NCBI GenBank assembly: GCA_019095985.1
Contig: CM032669.1
Coordinates: 41,875,017 to 41,939,016, forward strand
Reading direction: 5' to 3'
Source of the DNA: Streblospio benedicti
Lineage: Eukaryota > Annelida > Polychaeta > Spionida > Spionidae
DNA length: 64,000 bases
Shown: positions 1-11,850 of the stretch, one piece after another
Layout of the letters: every line of letters starts with the position of its first letter
Numbering within the stretch: the stretch's first letter is position 1
Position numbers and translations under genes: made by a program
Notes under the pieces: generated by a model
The model's database searches: none
What the model saw: only the letters and a program-made list of their open reading frames with translations
What the model was told of the DNA's origin: nothing

Positions 1-730
1 GATCAATAGCTTTTCCAACAATCTATGTAGACATAAACATTTTCCATTTATATGTTTATCAAAAAGTATTTCAAGGTTGGTTTTGCCTACACCTAGTTGC
101 TCTTTTTGCAGTGTTTACTTTCTAGAACCAGCGAAACATGGTCAGAGTTCTTTATTATGATACAGAAGAAAACACGACAGTATTATGCGGACACCAATTT
201 TATTCCACTTCTTTGTGCCGTGCCAGATAAAGATTTTTTCCCTCCCTAGACACTCATTTTAAAAATTGTTAGAAATGATTTAAAGTAAAATCCCACACCT
301 ACACAAAAGGTTTCATGCTTCTAAGTAACCTAGAAATATATGCACACTTACAGATATTTCAACATTTTCAAACTTTCAATTTGCAAATGTACAGATTTTG
401 ACCAGGTAAAGCCAAATCAAAATGTACGAGCTATTTGCGTAGTTGGGACAGCCACTGACCTAAATCAGTGAAGAAAAGCATAACTTCCATTGGTCAATAA
501 TATTCAAATGCATAGGAGATTATACAGTGATAGGATGTAAATTCTTGATTTAATATAGGGATTATTCACCCAGCAAAACTGGGGCACCTCACTTTATTCA
601 TATAATATGTATATTGCCACAGAACTGGGGTGGGAATATTTAAATGTTTCGAAAAACATAAACACACCTGGTCCAATTATTGTCCAAAATAAAGACAATC
701 AACACTAAATACCACCGGCGTGTGGGGGGT

Positions 731-1012
731 TAAGGTCGTGTTCTTCCGTGGCAGAATGGATAAGGAATTGGACTGGTAACCAGAAGGTTGTGGGTTCGAT
801 GCCCAGTTAGGTCTGGTGGTGGATGTTGAGCAAACTTACCCCTAACAGGTTGCACACTGCACGATGTGAGTGAATGCTAATGTGAGTAATTAGCATGTGT
901 GCCCTACAGCCGCAAATGCTGTATGTAGCCAATGTTGTATGCTCCACAGGGATTTGAGGATGGTAAAAATTGAGTGCCAAAGGCGCCAATGACCTGGTGT
1001 AAATGAGTTGAC
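731..1012 (+). repeat. tRNA-derived SINE
   Basis: The head resembles a tRNA: an A-box-like TGGCAGAATGG near 750 and a B-box GGTTCGATGCC near 793, with an anticodon arm CTGGTAACCAG whose loop would carry GGT (threonine-like). An unrelated body of about 200 bp follows. The acceptor stem does not pair as in a working tRNA. A tRNA head with a non-tRNA tail is the normal build of a Pol III SINE. The 3' boundary is estimated. Confidence 0.6.
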
Positions 1013-2004
1013 TGAGCAGTACTCCTGGATAGTAGACTATACTCCGACTTTTACATTTAAATCTACATTTTAGGTCACGTCACGGGTTTAAAAACGAGAT
1101 TTCTCCATAATGATTTAGAGGCGGGTTGACCAACTGCCTAAACCGTAAACTGATACTGCAGTTGGTATTATATATATAAGTCCGTTAAAAATCTTAACGG
1201 GCAACTCAAACGATCAAACAAGAACCAAATACTCAGAAAATACAGAGGTATAGAATCATTATATTATCGCTCACGTCAACATGCTAAATACTCACTGTCC
1301 ATGCCAGGAAACGGTAATGGTTGAGCTCCTAGCTGTGTCTCTAGAGCTATTTCTATTTCAAACTTGACATTGTTGACATTTGCTACAATTTCCTGCATTT
1401 TTATTGATAATTTTCACTACAACACACAAAACAGAAATGCGACCAACTCCAAACTGTTCTTGTTGTTCTAACCGATCTATTCAGATGAACCATCGACATT
1501 GCAAAAGAACCATTGCAAAACACTCTGGACTGAAAACACGTCTCATGTTCGAGTTTCAGAAATAAAGTTGCTGTAACATATTTAGCTTGTACATGTATAG
1601 TACACCTTGATTGCCAATAACCAGCCCCACAAACATTTGAATCGATGAGTAAACTGACTATTTTGGTTACTTGTAAAGGCCACTATTTTGGTTACATGTA
1701 CAGGTCAGTTTGCTACAGAGTCTGCTGAGAACATGCTTTGTAGCACAATTAACAAAATATCTGTAGCTTTTAACATCGAACAAAACAATACCTGCTGATG
1801 GTTGAAGCCACAAAAGCCAGTACACCTTTTGTTTGCAAAGAAGTCTAGGAATTTTTTAAGTGTCCACATGATAATGCAGGTTATGGGCCGGTTTATGAAG
1901 CAAATATAGAGTCAATTGTTCACAAAAGACCTGTGTCCTACCAGAGCGGTTCACTTTATATGACATATTTGGCCTATGAGTTGCTTATGGTGCAACAAAA
2001 AACA

Positions 2005-2095
2005 ATCTATGGAGACAGCTCAAGTCACATTTTGCCATGCCGAATCCTTTTTCATATTTCAAATAAAATATTTTTAAACCAACAATACACGACAA
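2005..2095 (+). repeat. Dispersed repeat fragment, second copy near 56.5 kb
   Basis: The stretch around GGAGACAGCTCAAGTCAC, followed by a run ending in AAATAAAATAT, is repeated in the same orientation at about 56472-56560 with a few differences. At the second site it abuts the repeat family of 56560-57105, so it may be an edge of the same element. No coding content is visible. Confidence 0.5.
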
Positions 2096-3119
2096 TACGT
2101 TATTTTTTAACCTCTGGTATCATTGCACTATGTCATATAACTTGTTCAACTGGTTTTGTTTCGTTAGAAATATGTGGGTAATGCGTCAAAAGGTCTGGAT
2201 GATGAGGACTACCTTACAAATTAATCTCAAACTCAAGTATCAGATGTTACTCGGCAACAAAGATGTAAAATTGGTTGATAAATATAGAATTTTCAGGAAA
2301 ACAAAGATGCAAAAAGGGATGAATAGGAAACTTATGTTTTTATAAACAGAACACCACCAGTTATAGAAGAAATGGAACTTTTTGAAAACAAAGTAACAAG
2401 CCTGTGTAAAATAATGCATGATTATCATTAAATCATATATCTTGTTAAGAATAATCACATATATTGATATAATAAAATAACGTAGAATAAAGTGAAGTGA
2501 AGTTAAGTTAAGTGACATGATATAATATAATATAATTCTTGTATCAGTTTATTTTGCTTAAAATGCATAGTAAAATATCACAGTACAGATTAAAGTTTAG
2601 TTACAAATTAGTTAAAAACATATTTTAAAATAGATATTTTCACTAATTTACAAAGTGACTAGAATAGAACTTAAATAATACACTTTGAACTATATATTGT
2701 GCAATAAAATTGTCACAACTAAGTATCCTACATTTAAAATTTCCAATAGCTTTTCTATACAATACTTTAGAATTATTCACACAATTAAACATATAATGCT
2801 AACACCCTAAGAAATAGTAAGGAGATGCTGAAAAATATTATTATACGCTACAGAAACTTTTTTGAAAACATTATCATCAAATAAGGTTCAAATTTGACTA
2901 ACATACATACTACTAATAAAAGTCTTAAAAAGAAATATTTTACATTTTCAGAACAATATTTAGATTTACTAATTGAAATATTGCCTTGTGTATAAATACA
3001 TTTTGTCATCTTTTGTGTGAGAGGCTATATCGTCATTATTATCTACTTTTGAAGTGACAACACACGTGTGATGAGCAAACATAAAATGATTGCACATTTT
3101 ACAACCAATTTTTGACTCA

Positions 3120-3560
3120 ATTTACATAATAGACAGGTCATTCATGTATAATTTGAACAAGATTGGGGACATAATTCCCACTTGGCGGACACCATTAGTT
3201 ACATTAAAAGGATTAGATAAAGAGTAGCTCCATCAAATGCAAGACTCTTTATTAGTATACTAAAAAACAATAAGACGCACTTTTAAAATGGAAACTTTTC
3301 TCTTTAACAATCTTTGTTAACAAAGTCCAGTGGTTCACCCTGTCGAATGGTTTAGAAGCATCCAGTAAACATACATATACAGGAGAATTCTGAGACATGT
3401 AAAATTCTATTATTTGTTGAAGATTACTATACAAATATCTGCACCCAGTTTCTCATCATCTTCAATTAAATTTAGTAAAACAATTTCCAAAATTAATGCT
3501 ACTGGTCTATAATTATCCTTACTATTCAATAACATCTTATGATTTATATATAAACAATTT
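3120..3560 (-). mobile_element. LINE reverse-transcriptase remnant
   Basis: Read on the minus strand, disconnected pieces match a non-LTR reverse transcriptase in order: DNYRPVAL (about 3500-3530), VCLLDASKPFDRVNHW (about 3325-3380, domain A, one change from the usual KAFDRVNHW) and NGVRQVGIMSPILF (about 3150-3195, domain B). Stops and frame changes separate them, so this is a dead, 5'- and 3'-truncated copy. The jockey/CR1 style of the motifs suggests that superfamily, but the clade is not settled. Confidence 0.65.
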
Positions 3561-4434
3561 ATATTTCTTTTCCTAATTCTTATGCATATTTGAATAAATT
3601 TACCATGTCTATAGTTAGTTTATACATGTATGTAATGGTGTGACATGTACAGTTGTAGTATGAAATGTTAACTTTCCTATTTTCACTTACATTTTCAAAA
3701 CACATTCATTTATCAATACATATTTGGATATGAGTAAGTGCTTGCATACAAAAGCTGATTTGGCTGGAAATTGTAAATTTAATATTTTCTATTATATGGT
3801 CTATAACTGCTGTAACAGTATACTAGTAAATGCGCATCCGTGAATATCATAATACAAATCACAGAGCATTCAAAAAATTTGCTCTATATGAAATACAAGA
3901 GATCACAAGAGACACTACCCAACCACATGCATTGTTTATATTTCATATGTACAAATCACATACAGTTTGGTCCATTGAAGCAAAATCACTTTGTTACATG
4001 TCTTTAAACAGTGTTAAACAGTGCCCATTACATTAACAATCTTAACATGTGTAATACATTATGATAACAGATATATATCCAAACACACCATCTTACAAGC
4101 ACTGTTGCAGGATGTATGTATTATGTAATGAATCCTAAATTAGGTCAAAGTCTCTTCCCATATTGGAGTTGGATATTTGCCCATTTCATTTTATCAATGC
4201 AAGTTTGCAGTAATACTTTTACAAGCTAGTGTGTTGAATAAGAAACTAAAACTAAATCTATGTTCCATGCTTTGCTAAGACTTGAACAACTTTTAAGGAA
4301 TAAACAACCATCCATTCCATATTATGTTGTACTGTACAGTATGTGGATCAAATGTAGCAGAGGATAATAATACATGAGAATACAGGCATATGGATAAACC
4401 TATCAGGAAATTTGTAATTTCTTTTTCTTTGCAG

Positions 4435-4448
4435 CATGGTGACTTACA
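4435..4448 (+). promoter_or_regulatory. 5' UTR end with overlapping short upstream ORF
   Basis: A splice acceptor (tttgcag) ends at 4434. The 14 UTR bases before the chosen start hold an ATG at 4436 in another frame that reads seven codons with its stop, overlapping the main ATG. Such an overlapping upstream ORF can lower translation; that effect is inferred. Confidence 0.4.
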
Positions 4449-7400
4449 ATGAATGAAATAATATTATGTACGGATAAAGAAGATTATGTAGCAGGTGATA
4501 ATATATTTGGGTAAGTTTATTACAAACAATTCTTAGTGAAATTATAACAAAAAATAGATGAAATTAATATGAATAAGTCTAACATAGGTAATTTTATAGG
4601 AAAAAAATATGAGCCATTGTGATTTATTCGCACAATATTTATTTTTTCTAGTGCTGCTTATGTCAAAATTGAAAGTCCTACTGCTGGAAGTGGTGTATTA
4701 CTCAAGTTCTTTGGATATGAAACATGTAAAGTGTTGGATCACATTTTTTCTATTAGTACAATAAAAACGGGCGTGTATAATAAAGTTCAATGATAACAAG
4801 ATAAGCAGTAATATGAATATGATACTAAAACATTTGATCACATCATTGTTATCGATCTAACAGAGTTTAATGTTGATCGTCTACAAAAACTTGGTGTTTT
4901 TTATCATCATTATTTTTGTGCACTAATATTTTCTGTTTACAGATAATTTCTATCCACCTGGGACAGGAGAAAGTATAAGAATAATTCAGGACACGAAAGA
5001 GCATGTTTCTGACAAAAATTTCATATTGCACCAGTCTAGTGGTTAGAACTTATTGTTATTTTACAGTATCAAATAGATACATGAAAAAGTTGCTACAAGA
5101 TAAACATCCTCTCTGAACCATTTAAAAAGATAGATCTGTTGGTAGTTGTATTATACTCTAATTTTGGAACTTTTTAAAAATAAAAAAGTAATATTGTTAG
5201 AATTTCTCACACAATGATCAGTAAAAAATATTTAAATGATACATTGTAATTAATGAACACATATTTTTAATGTTTCAGGTCCAATGAGTTTAGGATTTTC
5301 AGTCTATCCATTTAAGTTAAAGTTGTCAGAGAGATCCCCTGGTTTGTTCTAATCATTTTCAATTATAATATATTATTTCCATAGTAACAATATTTTGTAT
5401 ATAGCTACTGCATGCAAAAACCTTATTTGGAAAAATCACAAATTAATTTTCAGGGAGTTTTACAAGCTATGGAGAAAACCCTCTATGGAAAGCTGATATT
5501 GTGTACAGGATAGAAGTGACACTTATTGGATCTGAAGACATATTAGTAGGTTATATTATCATAAACATTCACATCAAAGCCAATGGGTTCTTAGATTGAA
5601 TATTCGTCAAATTATGGGGGTGAGCTTTTAGATTAGAGAGAATACATTAACATTCCTGTTGATATTTGATATGATTTCATTATATGGTGGTTGGCATAAT
5701 TACTGAAGAGTAATCATCTATTACTTTATGAATCAGGCAGGAACATAAAAGAGGGGGGTGGCACAGGGGTCCTGGGTTCCATGTTCCACTATTTTTTACC
5801 CTTATGTTCCATGTTCCACTATTTTGTTGACCCCATGTTCCATGTTCCACTATTTTTTGGACCCAATGTTCCACTATCCTGTGTCACCCCCCTCATAAAA
5901 TCATGCAGGTATTCTACATTTGACATTAAGCAAATGACAAACAGTCCTGGAGTAAAAAAATATGTCCTGCATGTAGGAAGTAAATTGTTATCTCACCAAA
6001 TGGCACACACAGACTAATGTTCTGAATGTTTGCCAACTAACAAACTTCTATACAGGAAATAATGTAAATAAGAAAATTCATGGAAAATTGGGAAATAATT
6101 GAAGGCATTGTAACATTTGTAACTCATGTAACTTTTTCCCTTGTGCACAGTATCCATATGGATTTTAGGCTTCACATCATATTCAGGGTGTCTACAGCTT
6201 TTAGGAAACCAAAATAAAACCTTTTTAAGACCTCCCTGGAAGCAAAATAAGACCATTTACTAAAATAAACCAAGCAAGTTCCAAGACGAAGTGCAGGTAT
6301 ATTGCCCAAGTATATTGTCTCGTAAGCATTTTTTCAAAGGCGATATAAACATGCGTGAAAATAAGAAAAAATTGAAATAACTATGATCAATGAAAGAGAA
6401 ATTAGATCTTTTAAGACTAATCCAAGCAAAATAAGACCTTTTAATAGCTATTATTTTCCCTAAAAACAAAATAAAACATTTTAAAACTTTTTGAGGATCC
6501 GGAGACACCCTGATATTCCTAGAGAATACCTATTTACGTAAGTTGTTCTACGTCAACTCAGTCAAAATGGTAAAGATAAAAGTTCATAGATGTGCTTTTT
6601 CCAAATTCACCTGAATCTACTACTCTACAAAATTTCAGGACTTCTTATCATTATATTAAACATCATCAAAGCATTTGTCGCTTCCGTTTCCACTTCCATG
6701 AAGTGTTATTCTGCCAAACTCGCTATCACTTGTTTTATTCTCCCTTTTCCACTTCATTGGGATGGGTTGGTTACACATTATCTTAATTTTAGATGTTAAC
6801 AACCTATACTTAAAAATATGCTGGTACGTGAAAACATGATCATGAATAATTTCAACATTTTGTCTATTATACTGTTAATTCTGTTACTATATATAAAGTA
6901 CGACCATCCAAACATACATGGGCTTTTAGGTCAATTTAGAGGGTGGGTGTTTACATGAATGGGAATTTATCTGGGAATTGCAATGGTCAAGATTTTGATA
7001 CATTAAAATTTAGAGGTGGGCATTTACATGAGAGTGGGCCCTTGGAAGATTGCATACGGTAATTTTCAATTCTATCATTGTAGGCATTTAGAAATCTTCT
7101 TGTGCATGACAGCACTGTTCCTGTGTCCACAAGTTTGACAGAGGAAATAAGTGTAAAAGGAATTCTGCCATTTCAAACCAGTACACTCACTGTTAACACA
7201 AAGTAATTATGATTTATAATTATCTCAATTTGTTAGCCTAGATATTTTTAACATTTCAGATTTAATTGATAATAATGGTATTTGTGTGTTATTTTGCAGT
7301 TTAGATAAGGAAATCTATTATGTGGGCGACACTGTACGACTAACAGTGGACTTTGACAAACCTAAATTTAGGATACCACAAATAATTTCATTAAATGTGA

Positions 7401-9283
7401 AGGTTAGTATACAAAGAACTAGTTCATTTAAACACGAAAATGTCAGATAACATGCTTAAGGGATGATGTACATTTTGCCATGTTTGACAAAAGTTCCACT
7501 TTAATAGTGGGTCGGGGTGTGAGGGTTCAATCAAGTTTCTGATGTTTCACTTTTTTAGCGCTAATATTTTCATATCAGGTCAAGAAAAATAGAAGAATGT
7601 TCCACTTGTGTTGAACATAACAAAATGTACATCATTCCTAATAGTAAAGTGGTATGTAAATACCCCTTAACTTTGCAGCATCATATTACCCAAAAATCCA
7701 TAGGTCACAGGCCCACCCTAAAGTTTTGACCATAGAAAAATTTAGACCATTGAAAGACCAATGCAAATATACGGTCATTGAAAAAAGACAACACCCTAAA
7801 GCGGCAAGTTTTTTTCTTCAAAATCTACCAGCATTTGGAGGGTTGCAAATGGCACTAGCAGATTTGTTTATTTTCAGCTGGTGCACCATGTGGTTTTAGA
7901 ACTACGTACAAGTCCACACAATCAGGAAGATATATTTTTAGATCAGAGTTTTCAAGCACCACCATCATTTCTTTCCTTATTTCATTCTTCAAGTAAAAGT
8001 ACACGAAAGTAAGTCACTAATATTCGCGCACTGGCATATGTGTCATACTACACGTAGTATATCATACAGAGTACATGTATAATTCTATAATGCATCATTA
8101 AGTATGTACTAAAATAACTAGATATTATTCAGCAAATACACATGTAAAAAGTTTCAACCTTTCTTTTCAGTTCTCAACTCATGGGAAATATGGTGCATGT
8201 CGTCGGTGAAAATTTATGGGAAACAAAAATGATTTCAGACAGAAATCTAAAGCTCATAAAGTAAGCGATATACTGTTGTACACTATTAAATACAATTGCA
8301 ATAATTCTCTTCAGGCAAATAATCAACAATACACTGGTGTACATATGATGAATGAAATTTAAATTAAAACACTGCACGTGGTGTTTTTTTCGATTTAACC
8401 AAACATCAGCATCAGTTTAGGTTCTTATTTCTTTAACATCACAACACTATCTTTTTACCTTCATTGACAGTTTCGCCAAGTGCTGTTGGCATCTTCAAAA
8501 TGACTTCCCACGCAGGTCAGGTAAAATCTGTCAATCCCCGCTAAGGATCGAACAAAGACGAGGGGGGCCATCAACTCTCGTGAGTGTGCAACTCGATCCT
8601 CGGCGGGAATCGGCAGATTTGACCTCCTGATATGCGCGGGAAGTCATTTTGATGATGCCAACAGCAGTTGGCGAAACTGTAAACGAAGGTAAAAAAATAG
8701 TGTTGTGATAAAAGAAGTATGAACCTAGATATTCTGTACCAATACAATGAACATGTTTAAGAATCAGCATCAGTGTTTTGGATCTTGTAAACATGTCTTA
8801 TCAATACAAGTCTACGAATAGATATTAAAATTATTGAATGAAAACTTTTAATTTTTAGATTATCCGGTATGTCAAATCAGTTTAGTCTGCTTAATAAAAC
8901 ACTGATGCAGGTGCTTTTGGTATTCACAATAACAAAGATTATGATTTTATCCTCTCACCCATTTTTTTTCCAGTGGCGTAAGAAATTTACTTGTTCCTTT
9001 AAAATCCAACACCGATAGAATTCTTACTCCCAGCACAAATGGAAAACATATATTTGTAAGATATTTTTGTTGTTGGGGATGATACTTTTATTGAGCTACA
9101 AATACTGTATTAAATAAAAAAAAACACACAATACAGTCTTTACCTAATTACTTTTGACAAATTTACATCAAATGCGCTTTATTTCAGAGCAATTACTTTT
9201 TGGAAATAGATATAACCCTTGAAGAAGGCGCAACGAGTAAACTAACTCAGCCAATTCCATTTGTGCGACATAAGCCACTGAAG
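4449..9283 (+). CDS. Arrestin-fold (arrestin domain-containing) protein, 3' end unresolved
   Basis: Eleven coding exons join in frame for 337 codons: 4449-4510, 4652-4725, 4943-5041, 5279-5341, 5454-5545, 7084-7202, 7300-7402, 7878-8008, 8171-8260, 8974-9055, 9188-9283. The start is the first ATG in frame, since a TGA precedes it in the exon that opens at 4435. The N-terminal half has the arrestin_N pattern ending in VYPFKLKLSERSPGSF; the C-terminal half starts near EIYYVGDTVRLTVDF and has RNLLVPLK and SNYFLEIDI, typical of arrestin_C strands. Family members (ARRDC/alpha-arrestins, Vps26-like adaptors) link membrane cargo to sorting or ubiquitin ligases in the cytosol. I cannot assign an orthologue. 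The last donor at 9284 needs at least one more exon (see 12529). Introns carry several MITEs. Confidence 0.75.
5751..5894. mobile_element. Short MITE with internal minisatellite, in intron 5 of the arrestin-fold gene
   Basis: Terminal inverted repeats GAGGGGGGTGGCACAGG and CCTGTGTCACCCCCCTC bound the element, and ATAAAA flanks it on both sides as a likely target-site duplication. Between the ends lie about four units built on GTTCCATGTTCCACTATT, spaced 29-35 bp apart. No coding capacity. Superfamily not assigned. Confidence 0.6.
6184..6512. mobile_element. MITE with CAGGGTGTC termini (hAT-like)
   Basis: The ends are CAGGGTGTCT and AGACACCCTG as inverted repeats, 329 bp apart, inside intron 5 of the arrestin-fold gene. 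The inner DNA repeats AAAATAAGACC-type words. Flanks share only ATATT, so the 8-bp duplication expected of hAT is not clear. Related ends occur as fragments near 38276 and 39752. Confidence 0.5.
7460..7638. mobile_element. PIF/Harbinger-like MITE
   Basis: A 179-bp element with inverted termini GGGATGATGTACATTTTG and CAAAATGTACATCATTCC, flanked by TAA on each side. A 3-bp TWA duplication with GGG-type ends is the PIF/Harbinger pattern. It sits in intron 7 of the arrestin-fold gene and has no ORF. Confidence 0.6.
8418..8727. mobile_element. Hairpin MITE with arms of about 135 bp
   Basis: Almost the whole 310 bp folds back: the left arm runs from TAGGTTCTTATTTCTTTAAC through ACAGTTTCGCCAAGTGCTG, and the right arm mirrors it (CAGCAGTTGGCGAAACTGT), leaving a short loop near 8560-8590. 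It lies in intron 9 of the arrestin-fold gene. No ORF spans it that looks like protein. A foldback or MITE is the simplest reading. Confidence 0.6.
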
Positions 9284-9383
9284 GTAAATTTAACATGTAC
9301 CTAAATAATTACTATGTATTTTTTTTTAAATAGAAGTCCATTTCTCTTTTCAATATGTTAAAATGGCAAATATCTTTTTGCGT

Positions 9384-10113
9384 TGCTTCAGCAGCTGAAG
9401 CAAAAGCCTTGTGTTTCGTTCGTTTGTAACTATGTATGTATGTATGTATGTTTGTCTCCGGACAAGCTAGAGATTTTACGGTTGACCCGATTTTGTTCAA
9501 ACTTTACACAACTATAAACTATTTGTATGACCTGACACCGGAGTGATTCCATTTTGGGCACTTTGCAAATTAAAGTGTGCTTTCCATAGTGCCATCTATG
9601 TCCATTTTCAACATTTTCTGCAATAGCTTTGCTGATACTCGTGAGAAAGCATTCAAACTTGGAACAATGCTTACATGCCTACTGAACATTAACTGTGTTC
9701 AATTTTGGCACTTTGCCAATTTAAGTATAATTTCTACAAGACCATTTTAGGTCATTTTTTGCCATTGTCTTCAATAGTTTCAATGCAGCTTCAACCATGA
9801 GCCCCAAATTTGATACACGGTTTACATACCTAGTGACCATCATCAGTGTCCAAATTTGGCACTTTGCCAAATAAAGTGTTCCTTCCAGAAGGACATTTGC
9901 CGTCAATTTCAGCATTTGACATAGTCATTTCAATACAGTTTGAAATATGACCTCCAATTTCATACAATATTTATGCAAGTGGTGACCATCACCTACTTTG
10001 ATCTTTGGCCCTTTGCTAACCAAATGGAAAGTGCTTAGAGAGCACAGTATTTCTAGAACAACATTATTGAAGCATATGACAATTGCGTCGCTTCAGCTCA
10101 GCTGCTGAAGCAA
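9384..10113 (+). repeat. Dispersed repeat, 'TCCGGACAAGCTAG' family, longest copy
   Basis: The element opens with the palindrome GCTTCAGCAGCTGAAGC, then a TATG microsatellite, then TCTCCGGACAAGCTAG and CGATTTTGTTCAAACTTTAC. From about 9548 to 10025 four diverged units of about 150 bp follow, each starting near GGCACTTTGCCAA. It closes at GCTTCAGCTCAGCTGCTGAAGC. Other copies: 10376-10875 (+), 44880-45045 (-), 56560-57105 (-). No ORF; class unknown. Confidence 0.6.
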
Positions 10114-10304
10114 GCATTCTATCATTCTGTGCAAAAATCTCCACCAATAACCCACGCTGATTGGTCGACCAGCGTGCTCAATTATACGGTCAAAATGGTA
10201 ATGAGAACGTCATGATATGATTTATTTTAAAATAAAAACGAATCATACACTTGTCTAGTGTGGATTTTAGTCATGATAGAATGGTATTTCACCACTCGAT
10301 TGTC

Positions 10305-10351
10305 GTGTCAATCGTGAAATTGAGCATGCTGCTCAATTTCACGATTGACAC
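10305..10351. repeat. 47-bp palindrome (22-bp arms, 3-bp spacer)
   Basis: GTGTCAATCGTGAAATTGAG continues through a TGC spacer into its exact reverse complement, ending GATTGACAC. The arms match at all 22 positions. It lies between two copies of the 9384 repeat family and is expected to extrude as a cruciform or fold as a hairpin. Confidence 0.85.
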
Positions 10352-10375
10352 TCCAATCTTGTTGTCAAATCCTAC

Positions 10376-10875
10376 ATTTTGTGTGTGTGTGTGCATGAGT
10401 GCGTGTCTCCGGACAAGCTAGCGGGTGTACCGATGAACCGATTTTGTTCAAACTTTACACAACTCTTGAGGTTTGACACGACACCGAAGTGATTAGATTT
10501 TGGGCAATCTGCCAATTAAACCGTGCTTTCCACAGGGCAATTATGGTCCATTTACAACATTTTTATTACTATTGAAAGCACCATTACAGATCAATATTCT
10601 ATTAGCTGCAAAATAGACTAGCTGGTGCTGTTTGCTATTTGCTGCTATAGGATCAATAAATAGACAGTGGCATATTATTTGTGGCGCCATGGCTGCTATA
10701 TTGTAATTGTGTACTTTTAATCATGATTTCCAAAACATTTTTGTAAACAACTTTATTGTCCATAAGTCAACGTTGTTCTAGCGAGTATACATCGTTTCAG
10801 TATATATCTCAATTCCCCATAAGTCAACGTTGTTTTAGCGACGCTGTGTTCTTTAAACACTTTTGATCTAGTTCA
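10376..10875 (+). repeat. Second copy of the 'TCCGGACAAGCTAG' family
   Basis: It shares TCTCCGGACAAGCTAG, TTTTGTTCAAACTTTACACA and a CACTTTGCCAA-like unit with the copy at 9384. It then runs into a different tail (GTACTTTTAATCATGATTTCC, then GTCAACGTTGTTCTAGCGA twice, then AACACTTTTGATCTAGTT). The same tail occurs inverted at 56568-56700, so this tail belongs to the element. Confidence 0.6.
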
Positions 10876-11329
10876 TTTTGTGGACACCAACATTAAAAAT
10901 TTCAGAGCATCAAGTTGATTATGCTGTTAAACAAAATCATTTAACTAATTTTGAAATAGATCCATTTAAAACTTATATCATACTATTTTTTAGTGTTTGT
11001 CAATACCCGTCATTGCTGATTTAATATTTAAGCATTGTATTAGTAATTGATGATGTTCTTGCAACACATCTTTGGTATACATGGCAGATGAAGTACCTGT
11101 ATTTGGTAGTTTGGTCAATTTATGGGGTAAATTTGATATTGTTGCAAATGAAAGATTTGGTTACAGGGCATTCTCAACAGGGAGCCTGTGTGGGCACGTC
11201 ATTGCAAATTGTCCATGAGTGCTTTTTGCCCAGAATCAGGTAATGCAAAATTAATATTTTTACATTTTCTATCTCATTTCACATGGGCTATTAGTGAGTT
11301 GCTTCCAGGTATGACAATAAACAACAGAC

Positions 11330-11850
11330 AAGATTGTTCTTACTTCCAGTGACATTATCATCAAGCATTAACTTTCCAAAATTGCTATATTATGCATGTA
11401 TTGAAGGTAGACTTGATAAGTTGATACAAGTTAACCTGTTCGGTGTGCATCAGGGCTCTGTCTTTAGCCCTCTGCTATTTGTCATTGTGCGAAAGACCTT
11501 ATCACGCGAGTTCCATTCTGGTGTGCCATAGGAGCTACTATACACGGATGACCTAGTGGTCATAGCCGACTCACAAGATGATTGTATTGCTAAGCGGAAA
11601 CCCATGTTCTCAGCGTGTGTACATTCTGCCTTGCTTCATAGTAGTGAAACCTGGGCACCATCTGCTGCAGACCTTCACCAGCTACATCGCAACGATAGAT
11701 CTATAATACGTTGGATTTGCAGAGTGAAACCTGATGATACCTTGTTTGCTACGCTCTACAAAATGTTAGGGATTGTGCAAGTGTCATTCGACCTGCCTTT
11801 TTGACGCCTTAGATGGTATGGACATGTGAATTGTTCCTCCTCTTGCACCA
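11330..11850 (+). mobile_element. Dead LINE fragment (reverse transcriptase C-terminal half)
   Basis: Two reading frames carry RT domain pieces: GVHQGSVFSPLLFVIV (about 11440-11487), LLYTDDLVVIADSQDD (about 11535-11582, the YADD active site changed to YTDD) and LLHSSETWAPSAADLH then NDRSIIRWICRVK (about 11630-11730), ending near RWYGHV (11815). The order fits RTE/jockey-style elements. An internal stretch between the DD motif and the C-terminal part is missing. It is 5'-truncated and broken by stops. Confidence 0.7.

Larger units (their letters stand above)
1..4434. other. Intergenic region with scattered repeats
   Basis: No exon with splice signals and recognisable protein was found. The stretch holds a tRNA-like SINE near 731, a repeat shared with 56.5 kb near 2005, and an antisense LINE reverse-transcriptase scrap near 3120-3560. 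The rest is AT-rich and shows nothing I can name. A non-coding first exon of the arrestin-fold gene probably lies somewhere here, because the first coding exon of that gene begins after a splice acceptor. Confidence 0.5.

Noticed and set aside
740-815. Functional threonine tRNA gene
   Set aside because: A- and B-boxes are present but the acceptor stem does not pair and a SINE body follows.
2130-2345. Basic 71-residue frame
   Set aside because: AT-rich, no domain, no exon signals; not distinguishable from chance.
5776-5880. CRISPR-like array from GTTCCATGTTCCACTATT repeats
   Set aside because: Units are contiguous and imperfect with no unique spacers, in an animal intron, and flanked by transposon ends.
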